Of a stretch of DNA of 64,000 bases, positions 43,897-52,316 are shown one piece after another. Position numbers and translations under genes: made by a program. The notes beneath the pieces were generated by a model. It did no database searches, was not told where the DNA came from, and was given only the letters and a program-made list of their open reading frames with translations. Source of the DNA: Occultella glacieicola (GTDB taxonomy: Bacteria > Actinomycetota > Actinomycetes > Actinomycetales > Beutenbergiaceae); NCBI RefSeq assembly GCF_004353825.1, contig NZ_SMNA01000002.1:62001-126000 (forward strand), in the 5' to 3' direction. The stretch's first letter is position 1, and the number at the start of each line of letters is the position of its first letter.

Positions 43897-45159
43897 TCAG
43901 CCGGCCGCGCCGCCCGCCAGCCGGGCCTGCTCGTCGGAGGTCCACAGCCCGATCAGCCCGCGGAAGTGGGCGAGGAACTCCTCGTGCTCGTGCGGCGGGT
44001 AGGTGGCCCGCACGGTGTCGGTGAGCATGCGGTCGAAGTCTGGTGAGGTGACCCAGTCCAGCACCCGTTCGGGCAGGTCCGCCAGGTGCGTGGCGCACCA
44101 GTCCCAGTACCGGTCGGTCTCGAAGTGGTCGTCGGCGAGGCGCCGGTAGGCGGCCATCCTCCCCGGGTAGTCGAGTTCGGGGTCGTCGGCGATCGCGAAG
44201 TAGGCCGCGGTACTCGTGTCGACCGGCGTGCGACGGCCGGTCACGAGCGCGTACGTGCTCCACCGCACCAGCGCCGTGATCGCCCACGGGAAGTAGTAGT
44301 GCAGCGACGTCACGGCCACGTCCGGACACGCGTTCGCGTAGTCGATCGGGTACACCGCGTCCCCGGTCACGAGCATCTCCGCGGAGTTGAACTCCCACCG
44401 GAAGAACGCGTTCACCAGCCGGGAGACGGTCACCGCCTGCTCACCGGCCGACGGCGTGAGGAAGTCGTGACTGACGGCGTACCGCTGATGCATCGGCTGG
44501 TCCGGGCGGAAGTCCATCACCATGGTCTCGGGCCCGATGGACAGTGCCCTGGCGAAGTGCTCGTAGTCGACGGTGGCCTGCAGGTGCATGAGCATCTGCC
44601 CCGAGGAGTCGTAGGCGGTGCGCAGATCCTCGGGGTTGTCGATCCGGGACACCCCACGCCAGCCACCGCCGTCAAACGGTTTCATGTACAGCGGATAGCC
44701 GAGGTCGGCGGCGATCGCCTCGAGGTCGAAGGGCTCGTTGTACTTCGCGGACGTGTACGCCCAGCGGGCGTTGTCCACCGGGTTCTTGTACGGCACCAGC
44801 ACGGTGCGCGGGATGTTCAGCCCGAGCCGCAGCATGGCGCAGTAGGCACTGTGCTTCTCCATCGACTGGAACGTGAACGGGGAGTTCAGCAGGTAGGTGT
44901 CGTCCATCAGCGCGGCCTTCTTCAGCCACTCCCGGGGCACGTAGTACCAGTAGGCGAGCCGGTCGATGACGAGGTCGGAGGACACCGGGTCGGTGAGTTC
45001 GAACGGGGCGATGGTCAGGCGTTGCGTAGCGATCTCGTGGGTGCGCCCGCCGGCGTCGGTGATCGGTCCGAGCCGCGCCACGATCGACTCGAACGCGCGC
45101 GGCCAGTCCTCCTCCTGCCCGAGCAGCAGGCCGATCAGGTGCCGGGAGATGTCGACCAT
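43897..45159 (-). CDS. ATP-grasp (RimK-like) protein of unknown function
   Basis: 420 residues from the ATG at 45159 (GGAGG five bases upstream). An ATP-grasp core is suggested by YPLYMKPFDGGGWRGVSRI (lysine and Gly-rich loop), RWEFNSAEML and VYPIDYANACPDVAVTSLHYYFPWA near the metal-binding side; an N-terminal pre-ATP-grasp domain and a C-terminal helical part follow the usual order. Such enzymes join a carboxylate to an amine or thiol with ATP. Substrate unknown. Two esterase genes and a P-loop kinase gene are neighbours. Confidence 0.75.
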   Translation of the reverse strand: MVDISRHLIGLLLGQEEDWPRAFESIVARLGPITDAGGRTHEIATQRLTIAPFELTDPVSSDLVIDRLAYWYYVPREWLKKAALMDDTYLLNSPFTFQSMEKHSAYCAMLRLGLNIPRTVLVPYKNPVDNARWAYTSAKYNEPFDLEAIAADLGYPLYMKPFDGGGWRGVSRIDNPEDLRTAYDSSGQMLMHLQATVDYEHFARALSIGPETMVMDFRPDQPMHQRYAVSHDFLTPSAGEQAVTVSRLVNAFFRWEFNSAEMLVTGDAVYPIDYANACPDVAVTSLHYYFPWAITALVRWSTYALVTGRRTPVDTSTAAYFAIADDPELDYPGRMAAYRRLADDHFETDRYWDWCATHLADLPERVLDWVTSPDFDRMLTDTVRATYPPHEHEEFLAHFRGLIGLWTSDEQARLAGGAAG

Positions 45160-45236
45160 TGCGTCCTCCGCAGGTGGGTTTCGTGCCTGGCTGCAACCTA
45201 CTCGGTCGTGGCAACGGCGCCCGTCGGCCGCCACGA

Positions 45237-45242
45237 TAGGGT
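45237..45242 (+). promoter_or_regulatory. Leaderless -10 element TAGGGT
   Basis: TAGGGT ends six bases before the GTG start of the kinase gene at 45249. Confidence 0.45.
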
Positions 45243-45248
45243 CGCCCG

Positions 45249-45833
45249 GTGGTCGCCTACGCCGACGAGGACACCCTCGCGCAACGGATCGCCGCGCTCC
45301 CCGGCCGGGCCACCATCGGGATCTCGGGGTACGCCGGCGCGGGTAAGTCCACGCTCACCCGTGCCCTCGTCGGCCGGATACCTGGCGCGACCCGCCTGCG
45401 CGGGGACGACTTCCTGGACCCGGCCCGATCACATCGCCGGTCCCCGGACTGGGACGGTGTCGGGCGGGACCGGCTGCGCGAGGAGGTGCTCCGGCCGCAC
45501 CTGCGCGGCGACCGCACCATTCGGTACCGACCGTTCGACTGGTCACGGCGCGAGCCCGGTGAGCCGGTCACGCTGCCCACCGGGGACGTCCTCGTGCTCG
45601 ATGCGATCGGCATCTTCCATCCCGACCTCCTGGACCTGTTCTCGCTCACGATCTGGGTCGAGGCCGACCCCGAGGATGCGGTTCGGCGCGGGATGGCGCG
45701 CGACCGAGCGCTCGGGCGCCTCCACGATCGGCTCTGGACCGAGGTCTGGGCGCCGAACGATGTCGAGTTCGCGGCGAGGTTCGCGCCGGCCGGTCGGGCC
45801 GAGCTGCGCTACCGGGCCGATCTCGAGCGCTGA
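45249..45833 (+). CDS. Uridine kinase-like P-loop protein
   Basis: 194 residues from a GTG. P-loop GISGYAGAGKST near residues 24-35, then RLRGDDFLDPARSHRRSPDWDGVG (DDF motif of the uridine kinase/phosphoribulokinase group) and LVLDAIGIFHP as Walker B. Phosphorylates a nucleoside or similar small molecule, exact substrate unknown. Leaderless start with TAGGGT. Lies on the opposite strand between the ATP-grasp and esterase genes. Confidence 0.82.
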   Translation: MVAYADEDTLAQRIAALPGRATIGISGYAGAGKSTLTRALVGRIPGATRLRGDDFLDPARSHRRSPDWDGVGRDRLREEVLRPHLRGDRTIRYRPFDWSRREPGEPVTLPTGDVLVLDAIGIFHPDLLDLFSLTIWVEADPEDAVRRGMARDRALGRLHDRLWTEVWAPNDVEFAARFAPAGRAELRYRADLER

Positions 45834-45842
45834 GCGGGTCGC

Positions 45843-46589
45843 TCAGCAGAACCGCGGCAGATGATGCGCGATCTGCTTGCGCCACCACGGCCACTGATGG
45901 GACACGTCGTGGCCCCAGACGTCCAGCTCGTGCCCGATGCCCTTGTCCGTGAGCAGCCGGTCCATCGCCAGGGTCGCCGGCAGCGCCCCGGTCGGATCCA
46001 CCTCGAACTCCCCCCGCCCGACGGTCAGGACCGGGTACACCCGCGAGCGCAGCCAGTCCAGGTGGTCGCCGTCGGCCCCGCGCAGGTAGTCCATCGGGTT
46101 CGTGAAGTACGCGTCGTCGCCGCGCTCGCCCCAGGTGCGCCAGAACGACGGGTCGTAGTTGCCCGACTGGCAGATCGCGACCGTGAACAGGTCCGCCCGC
46201 GTCAACATCAGGTGCAGGGCGTGGTAGGCGCCGAGGCTGGCGCCCGTGGTGATCAGGTCCCCCGCGCCCGGGGAGTCGTCGCGGATCACCGGCACGACGG
46301 CGTCGGTCACCCAGCGCTCGTAGTCCCGGTACCGCCGGGCTCGCTCCTCGTGGGAGATCGAGGTGTCCGACCAGGTCAGGTGGTCGAAGGAGTCCACGCA
46401 GTAGAGCTTGATCCGGCCGTCGTCGATCAGCGACGCGAGCGCCCCGACCATGCCGTTCTCCTCGTACTCCCAGGCCCGCCCCAGCTCGGTGGGGAACACC
46501 ACCACCGGGCGGCCCCAGTGCCCGTAGGCGATCAGAGTGCCCGGCCGGTCCAGGCCGGGGGCGTCCAGTTCGACCTGGTCACGTCGCAT
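45843..46589 (-). CDS. Esterase-family alpha/beta hydrolase
   Basis: 248 residues. Nucleophile Ser in TTGASLGAYHAL (GxSxG), an acidic residue near VGRGEFEVD, and His in WGHDVSHQWPWWRK, close to the COG4947-type esterases. No signal peptide. It overlaps the upstream esterase gene by 11 bases and so is made from the same mRNA. The ester it cleaves is unknown. Confidence 0.82.
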   Translation of the reverse strand: MRRDQVELDAPGLDRPGTLIAYGHWGRPVVVFPTELGRAWEYEENGMVGALASLIDDGRIKLYCVDSFDHLTWSDTSISHEERARRYRDYERWVTDAVVPVIRDDSPGAGDLITTGASLGAYHALHLMLTRADLFTVAICQSGNYDPSFWRTWGERGDDAYFTNPMDYLRGADGDHLDWLRSRVYPVLTVGRGEFEVDPTGALPATLAMDRLLTDKGIGHELDVWGHDVSHQWPWWRKQIAHHLPRFC

Positions 46590-47649
46590 CGTGGCCTCCG
46601 GCCACCTTGTGCCCGACGGCGGCGGTCACCAACCGGGTCAGGTGCGGCTCCAGGGCGTCGCGCCAAGAGACGTAGTTGTGCAGGTCGTCGGTCTCGGCGT
46701 AGCGCACGTCCCAGCCCAGCCGGCTCAGGTGGGCTGCCATCAGCCGGTTGTTCACGACGTTCTCCTCCGTCGCGCCACAGGTGAGCGTGACGACCGGCAG
46801 CATGACCGACCCAGGCTCCGCCGTCGCCCCGGCGATCTCGGCCACGAACGAGGTGATGTCGCCGAACCTGGCGAACCACGACTCCTGGGCGTCGGTGCCC
46901 GGCGTGAAGAAGGAGCCGGACTGCAGGAACAGGCCGTCGAAGGCACCGGGGTGACGCCACTGGGCGTGCAGGGCGGCGAGCGCGCCGAGGCTGACGCCGG
47001 CGGCGACCATGACGGTCGTGGGCCACTGGTCACGGGCGGCGTCCAGGACGTGCAGCACGAGGGCGTCGGCGTAGTCGTCGTTCGCGGCGTACCAGGACAT
47101 CCGGTCCGGTGAGCCGAGCAGCAACACCCGCAGTGGCGCGAGGACGCCGGCGTCGATCCGGGACCCGATGAAGTCGGTGAGGTGCCCCATCGCGGCGTAG
47201 TCGGGCCCGTCGTGGGCGATCAGCAGCGGCGCCGGCTCGTCCGGGTCGAGCCGCTCCGGGACCCAGAGGGTGCCGTCGATGTCGCCCACCGGGGTGTCGG
47301 TGAAGGAGACGTCCGCGAGCCGGCTCGCGATCGGTTCGGCCGCCAGCCAGCCGGGCGTGGCATAGCCCGGCAGCTCCAGCACCGACCGGTCGCCGAACCC
47401 ACCGGGAGCGGTGTGCGGGTTGGCCGGGTCCAGGAGGGTGGTGGTGACCTCGAACCGGTACTCCACCCGTCCCAGCGGCGGCCGCGGGATGCACAGCTCC
47501 CAGACGCCGTCGGTGCGGGTCAGGTCCCGGGGTGAGTCGGTGGTGCCGAGGTCGGCATCGAGGCGGACCCGCCGGTAGCGCGCGTCGGGATCGGCGAGCC
47601 GGAAGCACACCTCGTTCCCGGAGGTCTCGGTGCTGGGGTCCTCGCGCAT
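46579..47649 (-). CDS. Enterochelin-esterase-like hydrolase with N-terminal beta domain
   Basis: 356 residues. Residues ~10-100 form an immunoglobulin-like (CBM48-type) domain (VCFRLADPDARYRRVRL ... VWELCIPRPPLGRVEYRFEVTT); the rest is an alpha/beta hydrolase with Ser in VAAGVSLGALAALHAQW and His in TDDLHNYVSWRDALEPHL. This domain order is that of Fes/enterochelin esterases, but no siderophore gene is near. No signal peptide. TAGTCT lies six bases before the ATG (leaderless). Confidence 0.82.
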   Translation of the reverse strand: MREDPSTETSGNEVCFRLADPDARYRRVRLDADLGTTDSPRDLTRTDGVWELCIPRPPLGRVEYRFEVTTTLLDPANPHTAPGGFGDRSVLELPGYATPGWLAAEPIASRLADVSFTDTPVGDIDGTLWVPERLDPDEPAPLLIAHDGPDYAAMGHLTDFIGSRIDAGVLAPLRVLLLGSPDRMSWYAANDDYADALVLHVLDAARDQWPTTVMVAAGVSLGALAALHAQWRHPGAFDGLFLQSGSFFTPGTDAQESWFARFGDITSFVAEIAGATAEPGSVMLPVVTLTCGATEENVVNNRLMAAHLSRLGWDVRYAETDDLHNYVSWRDALEPHLTRLVTAAVGHKVAGGHDAT

Positions 47650-47655
47650 GGTTGG

Positions 47656-47661
47656 AGACTA
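47656..47661 (-). promoter_or_regulatory. Leaderless -10 element TAGTCT
   Basis: TAGTCT on the minus strand, six bases before the esterase start at 47649. Confidence 0.45.
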
Positions 47662-47712
47662 GCCACCCGCGCGTGGTTGCGCCGGACCGGCCATCGCGGA
47701 ATAGGAGTACCG

Positions 47713-48165
47713 GTGATCCGGGTTCGACCGTGCATGACCGACACCACGTTCGATCCCCGCACCGTGCTCACCACCGCCAAGATCGGCGTTCTCGCCACGA
47801 TCAAGGCGAACGGGCTGCCCCAGCTCTCCCCGGTGACCCCGTTCTACGACCGCGATGCCGAGCAGCTCCTGGTCTCGATGACCGAGGGCCGCGCCAAGAC
47901 GACCAACCTGCGCCGCGACCCGCGGGCCGCGCTCGAGGTGACCAGTGAGAACGGCTGGGAGTGGGCGACCGCCGAGGGTCCGGTGACCCTGACCGGGCCG
48001 GGCACCGACCCGAACGGACCCGAGGTCGAGGCGCTCGTGGACTACTACCGGCGCGCCGCCGGAGAGCACCCGGACTGGCAGGAGTACCGCGACGTCATGG
48101 TCGCCGACCGCCGGGTCCTGATGACGATGAAGGTCGAGCGTGTGTACGGGGCGAAGATCCGCTGA
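47713..48165 (+). CDS. PPOX-class F420-dependent oxidoreductase
   Basis: 150 residues from the GTG at 47713 (GGAG five bases upstream); an ATG at 47734 gives 143 residues. The split-barrel fold is seen in LTTAKIGVLATIKANGLPQLSPVTPFYD, MTEGRAKTTNLRRDPRAALEVTSENGWEWATAEGPVTLTG, matching the Rv1155-like group of pyridoxamine-phosphate-oxidase-fold proteins that bind F420. A typical actinobacterial F420-using reductase; substrate unknown. Confidence 0.83.
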   Translation: MIRVRPCMTDTTFDPRTVLTTAKIGVLATIKANGLPQLSPVTPFYDRDAEQLLVSMTEGRAKTTNLRRDPRAALEVTSENGWEWATAEGPVTLTGPGTDPNGPEVEALVDYYRRAAGEHPDWQEYRDVMVADRRVLMTMKVERVYGAKIR

Positions 48166-48177
48166 CGCGGCGGCCCG

Positions 48178-48948
48178 TCAGCACGCCAGGTACCGGTCCA
48201 GCACCAGGTCCACCAGCTCGACCGGCGGAACCTCGCCGTCGACGAGCAGCGGCGGGGTGACCACGTCCGCACCGCAGCCCACGGCGAGGTCGGCGAAGTA
48301 GCCCGGCGCGAGCAGGTAGGTCGCGACGACGACGCGACCTGCGCCGTCGGGCCGGGCCCGCAGGCCGGCCCGCGCGGTCGCGACCGCGTCCCCCAGGCTC
48401 GGGCCGGCCGCGGAGATGAAGCCGGTGATGACGTCACGGCGCAGCGCCGCGGCGAGCATCTCGCCGGTCTGTTCGCAGTGGGCCACGGCGCCCGCGTCCG
48501 AGGAGCCGGCGGCCGCCAGGACGACCGCATCACCGGCCGCCAGGCCCGCCTCGGTGAGTCGGTGCTGCAGTTGGCGGACGAGCCGCGGATCCGGGCCGAG
48601 TGCGCGCATCACCCGGGTGTCGGGGTTCGTGGCGGCGGCCTCGGTGAGGTCCACGTGCACGTGGTAGCCGGCCGAGAGCAGCAGCGGCACGATCCGCACC
48701 GCCCCGCGGCCCAGCCCGGTCAGCGACGTCGGCACGTCGGGCTGCTGCACGTCGACGAACGAGCCGGCCACGGGCACGTCCGGACGACGGTCCGCCACCG
48801 CCTGCACCAGGCCGGCGACGGCCCGCTGGCCCGCGGGCGAGGACGTGCCGTGCGAGCACGCGAGCAGGGCCGGCATCGTCCGGGTGGCGGGGGTGAGCGG
48901 GGCTCGGCCGTGGCGGGTGTGCGGGGCGCCGGCGAGGATCGCTGTCAT
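48178..48948 (-). CDS. CbiX/SirB-type sirohydrochlorin chelatase
   Basis: 256 residues. Chelatase hallmark ALLACSHGTSSPAGQRA (His of the active site), SFVDVQQPDVPTSLTGL, RIVPLLLSAGYHVHVDL (second His) and a second, degenerate chelatase half (VVLAAAGSSDAGAV ... VVVATYLLAPGYFADL). Inserts iron (siroheme) or cobalt into sirohydrochlorin. It stands near a methyltransferase gene (50101) and the nitrite reductase locus that needs siroheme. The ATG at 48948 is supported by TAGCGT six bases upstream. Confidence 0.85.
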   Translation of the reverse strand: MTAILAGAPHTRHGRAPLTPATRTMPALLACSHGTSSPAGQRAVAGLVQAVADRRPDVPVAGSFVDVQQPDVPTSLTGLGRGAVRIVPLLLSAGYHVHVDLTEAAATNPDTRVMRALGPDPRLVRQLQHRLTEAGLAAGDAVVLAAAGSSDAGAVAHCEQTGEMLAAALRRDVITGFISAAGPSLGDAVATARAGLRARPDGAGRVVVATYLLAPGYFADLAVGCGADVVTPPLLVDGEVPPVELVDLVLDRYLAC

Positions 48949-48954
48949 GCCCCG

Positions 48955-48960
48955 ACGCTA
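48955..48960 (-). promoter_or_regulatory. Leaderless -10 element TAGCGT
   Basis: TAGCGT on the minus strand, six bases before the chelatase start at 48948. Confidence 0.45.
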
Positions 48961-49030
48961 GGTGGGCGCTGTTACGCCGGAGGGTGTCGATCGGTTTCGG
49001 GACGGTTAAGACTTCCGCACGCCGCGCCGG

Positions 49031-50053
49031 TCACCCGTGCGCGCGCAGCCGCGGCGCGAGGTCTCGCTCGAAGAGCTCCAGGAACCGGCGCTGGTCCTGC
49101 CCGGGGGCGTGGAAGACGAGGTGGTTGAACCCGGCCCGGCGGTATTCGAGGACCTTCTCGGCGGCCTCGTCCGGGTCCGCGGAGACGATCCAGCGCTGCG
49201 CGATGGTCTCGATCGGCAGCGCGTCCGCGGCCCGTTCCATCTCGATGGGGTCGTGGATCGAGTGCTTCTGCTCGGCGGTGAGCGACAGCGGCGACCAGAA
49301 CCTGGTGTGCTCCAACGCAGCTTCGGGATCGGTGTCGTAGGAGAGCTTGATCTCGATCATCCGGTCGATCGTGGCGGGGTCCCGCTCGGCCTTGGCCGCA
49401 CCCTCGGCAACCGCCGGGATGAGCTTCTCGGTGTACAGGTCCCAGCCCTTGCCGGACGTGCAGATGAACCCGTCCCCGGCCCGGCCCGCGTACCGGGCCA
49501 CCATCGGACCGCCGGCCGCGATGTAGACGGGGATGCCGCCGTCGGGCCGGTCGTAGATGCTCGCGCCGTGCGTGGAGTAGTACTCGCCCTCGAAGTCGAC
49601 CCGGTCGCCGCTCCACAGCTCCCGCATCAGGCGGACCGCCTCGCGCAGCCGGGCGAACCGCTCCTTGAACTCCGGCCAGTCCTGCTCCCCGGCACCGCGG
49701 AACCCGGTGGCGATCTCGTTCAGCGCCTCCCCGGTGCCGACACCGAGCATGATCCGCCCCGGGTAGAGCACGCCCATGGTCGCGAACGCCTGGGCGATCA
49801 CGGCGGGGTTGTACCGGAACGTCGGCGTCATCACGGAGGTGCCGATCTGCACCCGGGAGGTCCGCTCCCCCACCGCCGCCATCCACGCCAGCGAGAACGG
49901 AGCGTGCCCACCATCGTGGCGCCACGGCTGGAAGTGGTCGCTGACCGCGACGCTCTCCATCCCGTGCTCCTCCGCCGCGACGGCGATCTCCACGAGTTCC
50001 CGGGGGGCGAACTGTTCGGCCGAGGCCTTGTAACCGAGCTTCAGGGGCAGCAT
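49031..50053 (-). CDS. fgd: F420-dependent glucose-6-phosphate dehydrogenase
   Basis: 340 residues. Nearly collinear with mycobacterial Fgd1: [19 protein letters not shown], His40 and Trp44 in SDHFQPWRH, Glu109 in [29 protein letters not shown]-like [16 protein letters not shown] (phosphate pocket) and [16 protein letters not shown]. Oxidises glucose-6-phosphate and reduces F420, the main source of F420H2 in actinobacteria. It has a four-residue insertion near 116-120. Strong evidence that this organism uses F420. Confidence 0.95.
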   Translation of the reverse strand: MLPLKLGYKASAEQFAPRELVEIAVAAEEHGMESVAVSDHFQPWRHDGGHAPFSLAWMAAVGERTSRVQIGTSVMTPTFRYNPAVIAQAFATMGVLYPGRIMLGVGTGEALNEIATGFRGAGEQDWPEFKERFARLREAVRLMRELWSGDRVDFEGEYYSTHGASIYDRPDGGIPVYIAAGGPMVARYAGRAGDGFICTSGKGWDLYTEKLIPAVAEGAAKAERDPATIDRMIEIKLSYDTDPEAALEHTRFWSPLSLTAEQKHSIHDPIEMERAADALPIETIAQRWIVSADPDEAAEKVLEYRRAGFNHLVFHAPGQDQRRFLELFERDLAPRLRAHG

Positions 50054-50100
50054 GAGACATTCCTGTCGTGGCGGGTGCGGTGCCTCAAACGTAGTCGACA

Positions 50101-51138
50101 ATGATCAGCACCGAACGAGAGGGAACGCCGCGAATGCTGATCGAGACCCGGGTCGACGGTCTGACCGTGCTCGTCCTCGGCGCCGGCGCGCAGGCCGCCC
50201 GCCTCGAGCGCCGCTATGCCGCCGCGGGCGCGCTGGTGCGCACCGCGTCGATGCCCGACGACGTCACGCCGGCCCTGCTCGACGGCGTCGCTCTGGTGGT
50301 GGTCGCCTTCACCCCGGCCGAGGTCTCGGCGGAGTGGGACCTGACGCTCGCCGGGGTGGCCCGCACGCACCTGCTCAGCCGCGAGCCCGAGGCTCCGGCC
50401 GGGCAGGTGACCCTCGTCGGGGGCGGTCCGGGCGCCGACGACCTGCTCACCCTCGCCGCCGTACGCGCCCTCGCCACCGCGGACGTGATCCTGTTCGACC
50501 GGCTCGCGCCCACCGATCACCTGGCCGACCTCGCTCCCGGCGCGGAGCTGATCGACGTCGGCAAGCGGCCCGGTCATCACCCGCTGGGTCAGACCGAGAT
50601 CGAGTCCCTGATGATCGAGCGGGCCCGAGCCGGTCAGCGGGTGGTCCGGCTCAAGGGCGGAGACCCGTTCGTCTTCGGCCGCGGCGCCGAGGAACTCGGG
50701 TCCGCGCGGGCCGCGGGGGTATCCGCGCGCGTCGTCCCCGGGATCAGTGCGGCGATCGCGGTGCCGGCGGCGGCCGGGATCCCGGTGACCTATCGCGAGG
50801 TCTCCCACCACTTCACCGTGATCTCCGGGCACCACCCCCTCTCCGGCGACGAGCACGCCCACCTGACCCGCGCGCTCACCCTCGGCGGGACCGTCGTGGT
50901 CCTGATGGGCGTCGGCACCCTGCCGCACCTGCTCGCCGGGCTGCTGCGGGCCGGGCTCGCCCGCCAGACCCCGGTCGCGGCGATCGAGCGCGGATACACC
51001 CCGGACCAGGCGAGCACCCTCAGCACCGTCGGGGAGGCCGTCGCCGAGGCGACCCTCGCCGGGATCTCCTCCCCCGCCGTCATCGTGCTCGGGAACGTGG
51101 TCCGGATCGGCGGCCGAGCCGACCTCCCCGGGACTTGA
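50101..51138 (+). CDS. cobA: Uroporphyrinogen-III C-methyltransferase with a shortened CysG-like N-terminus
   Basis: 345 residues (an ATG at 50134 gives 334). Residues ~15-95 show a Rossmann start, [27 protein letters not shown], like the NAD-binding half of siroheme synthase (CysG/Met8), but the dimerisation/catalytic half is missing. The rest is a full methyltransferase: [57 protein letters not shown]. Adds two methyls to uroporphyrinogen III. Whether the short domain still oxidises precorrin-2 is doubtful. A second such enzyme is at 55847-56740. Confidence 0.88.
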   Translation: MISTEREGTPRMLIETRVDGLTVLVLGAGAQAARLERRYAAAGALVRTASMPDDVTPALLDGVALVVVAFTPAEVSAEWDLTLAGVARTHLLSREPEAPAGQVTLVGGGPGADDLLTLAAVRALATADVILFDRLAPTDHLADLAPGAELIDVGKRPGHHPLGQTEIESLMIERARAGQRVVRLKGGDPFVFGRGAEELGSARAAGVSARVVPGISAAIAVPAAAGIPVTYREVSHHFTVISGHHPLSGDEHAHLTRALTLGGTVVVLMGVGTLPHLLAGLLRAGLARQTPVAAIERGYTPDQASTLSTVGEAVAEATLAGISSPAVIVLGNVVRIGGRADLPGT

Positions 51139-51140
51139 CC

Positions 51141-51154
51141 TCAACCATGGTTGA
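51141..51154. promoter_or_regulatory. 14-base perfect palindrome TCAACCATGGTTGA
   Basis: Lies three bases after the cobA stop and 47 bases before the oxidoreductase start. Its core CAACCATGGT recurs in the operator of the toxin-antitoxin pair at 52281-52302. Typical size for a MarR/TetR site. Confidence 0.5.
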
Positions 51155-51201
51155 TGTCGTTGGGTGGGATCCCTGACCCACCGACCCCAGGGAGACCATC
51201 G

Positions 51202-52185
51202 ATGGACGCCATCCGCCTGCACGCCTTCGGCCCGCCCGAGAACCTCGTCCTGGACGAGGTCCCCGACCCCGAGCCGGGCCCGGGCCAGGTGTTGATCGCC
51301 GGGCGCGCGCACGGTGTGCACCTGCTCGACACGACGCTGCGCCGCGGCGAGCCCGGTCCGCTGCCGCTGCCGGCTCTGCCGACGATCCCGGGCCGCGAGG
51401 TCGCCGGCTCCGTCGCCGCGGTCGGACCTGGGGTCGACCCGGCCTGGGTCGGTCGCCGGGTCGCCGCGCACCTGGGGGCGGTGCCCGACGGCGGAGGTTA
51501 CGCGAGGCTGGTCGTGGCACCGCTCGAGGTGCTGCACCCGATCCCCGACGGGCTCTCGGAGGCCGTGGCGGTCGCGATGATCGGCACCGGCCGGATGGCC
51601 ACGATCGTGCTCGACGCCGCCCAACTCGAGTCCGAGGACAGGGTGGTCATCACCGCCGCCGCTGGTGGGTTGGGCAACCTGTTCGTGCAGGCCGCACTGC
51701 GGGCCGGCGCCCGGGTGGTCGCCCTCGTCGGCGGCCCGGCGAAGGCGGACCGATTCGCCGAGGTGCTCGCCGACATCGACACGTCCGCCCTCACCGTCCT
51801 CGACTATCGCGCCGACGACTGGCTCGACGAGGCCCGCTCGGCACTCGGCGACGGCGGCGCGACCGTGGTGTTCGACGGCGTCGGCGGCGAGTCCGGCACC
51901 GCGGCCGCGTCCCTGCTCGTCTCCGGTGGCCGCCTGGTCTGCTACGGCTGGGCCTCCGGCGCCGCGACCGACGTCCCGGCCGACGCCGCCTACACGGTGG
52001 TGCCGATCGTCGGACCCGGTGCCAAGCCGATCACCGACATCTTCCAACGCCAGCAGCATGCCCTCGCCCTCGCGGCCGCCGGCACGTGGCGTCCACTGCT
52101 CCACGAGGTCCCGTTCGCCGACGCAGCCGGCGCCCACCGCGACCTGGAGGCCCGGGCGACCACCGGGAAGGTCGTCCTGGTCTGA
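51202..52185 (+). CDS. Zinc-binding-alcohol-dehydrogenase-type (quinone oxidoreductase-like) enzyme
   Basis: 327 residues. MDR fold: N-terminal GroES-like domain (FGPPENLVLDEVPDPEPGPGQVLI, PTIPGREVAGSVAAVGPGV), then the NADPH-binding AAAGGLGNLFVQAALRAGARVVALVG. No catalytic zinc ligands (Cys/His) are seen in the usual places, so it is of the zinc-free quinone oxidoreductase group. GGGAG precedes the ATG. Its last ~48 codons recur as a fragment at 53887-54030. Confidence 0.87.
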   Translation: MDAIRLHAFGPPENLVLDEVPDPEPGPGQVLIAGRAHGVHLLDTTLRRGEPGPLPLPALPTIPGREVAGSVAAVGPGVDPAWVGRRVAAHLGAVPDGGGYARLVVAPLEVLHPIPDGLSEAVAVAMIGTGRMATIVLDAAQLESEDRVVITAAAGGLGNLFVQAALRAGARVVALVGGPAKADRFAEVLADIDTSALTVLDYRADDWLDEARSALGDGGATVVFDGVGGESGTAAASLLVSGGRLVCYGWASGAATDVPADAAYTVVPIVGPGAKPITDIFQRQQHALALAAAGTWRPLLHEVPFADAAGAHRDLEARATTGKVVLV

Positions 52186-52190
52186 CGTCA

Positions 52191-52248
52191 GCGAAGGGTG
52201 CGCTCTTGCGGCGCAAGGGCGCCATCAGCCGCGCGATGACACCCTCGC
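52191..52248 (-). repeat. 58-bp palindromic repeat family, copy 3
   Basis: On the minus strand: GCGAGGGTGTCAT, 19 bases, TTGCGCCGCAAGA, both 13-mers identical to copy 2 and equally spaced. It begins six bases after the oxidoreductase stop, in opposite orientation to copies 1 and 2. Position after a gene matches the other copies. Confidence 0.65.
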
Positions 52249-52280
52249 TCCGCGGAGTCTCAGCCTTGTTGACCAGGGAT

Positions 52281-52310
52281 GGTTGACCAACCATGGTCAA
52301 CCGGTAGAAT
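52281..52310 (+). promoter_or_regulatory. Promoter with operator of the second toxin-antitoxin pair
   Basis: A near-consensus promoter: -35 TTGACC (52283-52288), 16-base spacer, -10 TAGAAT (52305-52310), with the ATG six bases further (leaderless). A 7-base inverted repeat GGTTGAC/GTCAACC (52281-52287 and 52296-52302) covers the -35 and spacer, fitting autorepression by the antitoxin. The half-site TTGACCA also occurs at 52269-52275. Confidence 0.7.
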
Positions 52311-52316
52311 CGACCC

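Noticed and set aside
46579-47649. Siderophore (enterochelin) esterase
   Set aside because: Domain order fits, but there is no siderophore synthesis or uptake gene nearby, so the substrate claim was not made.
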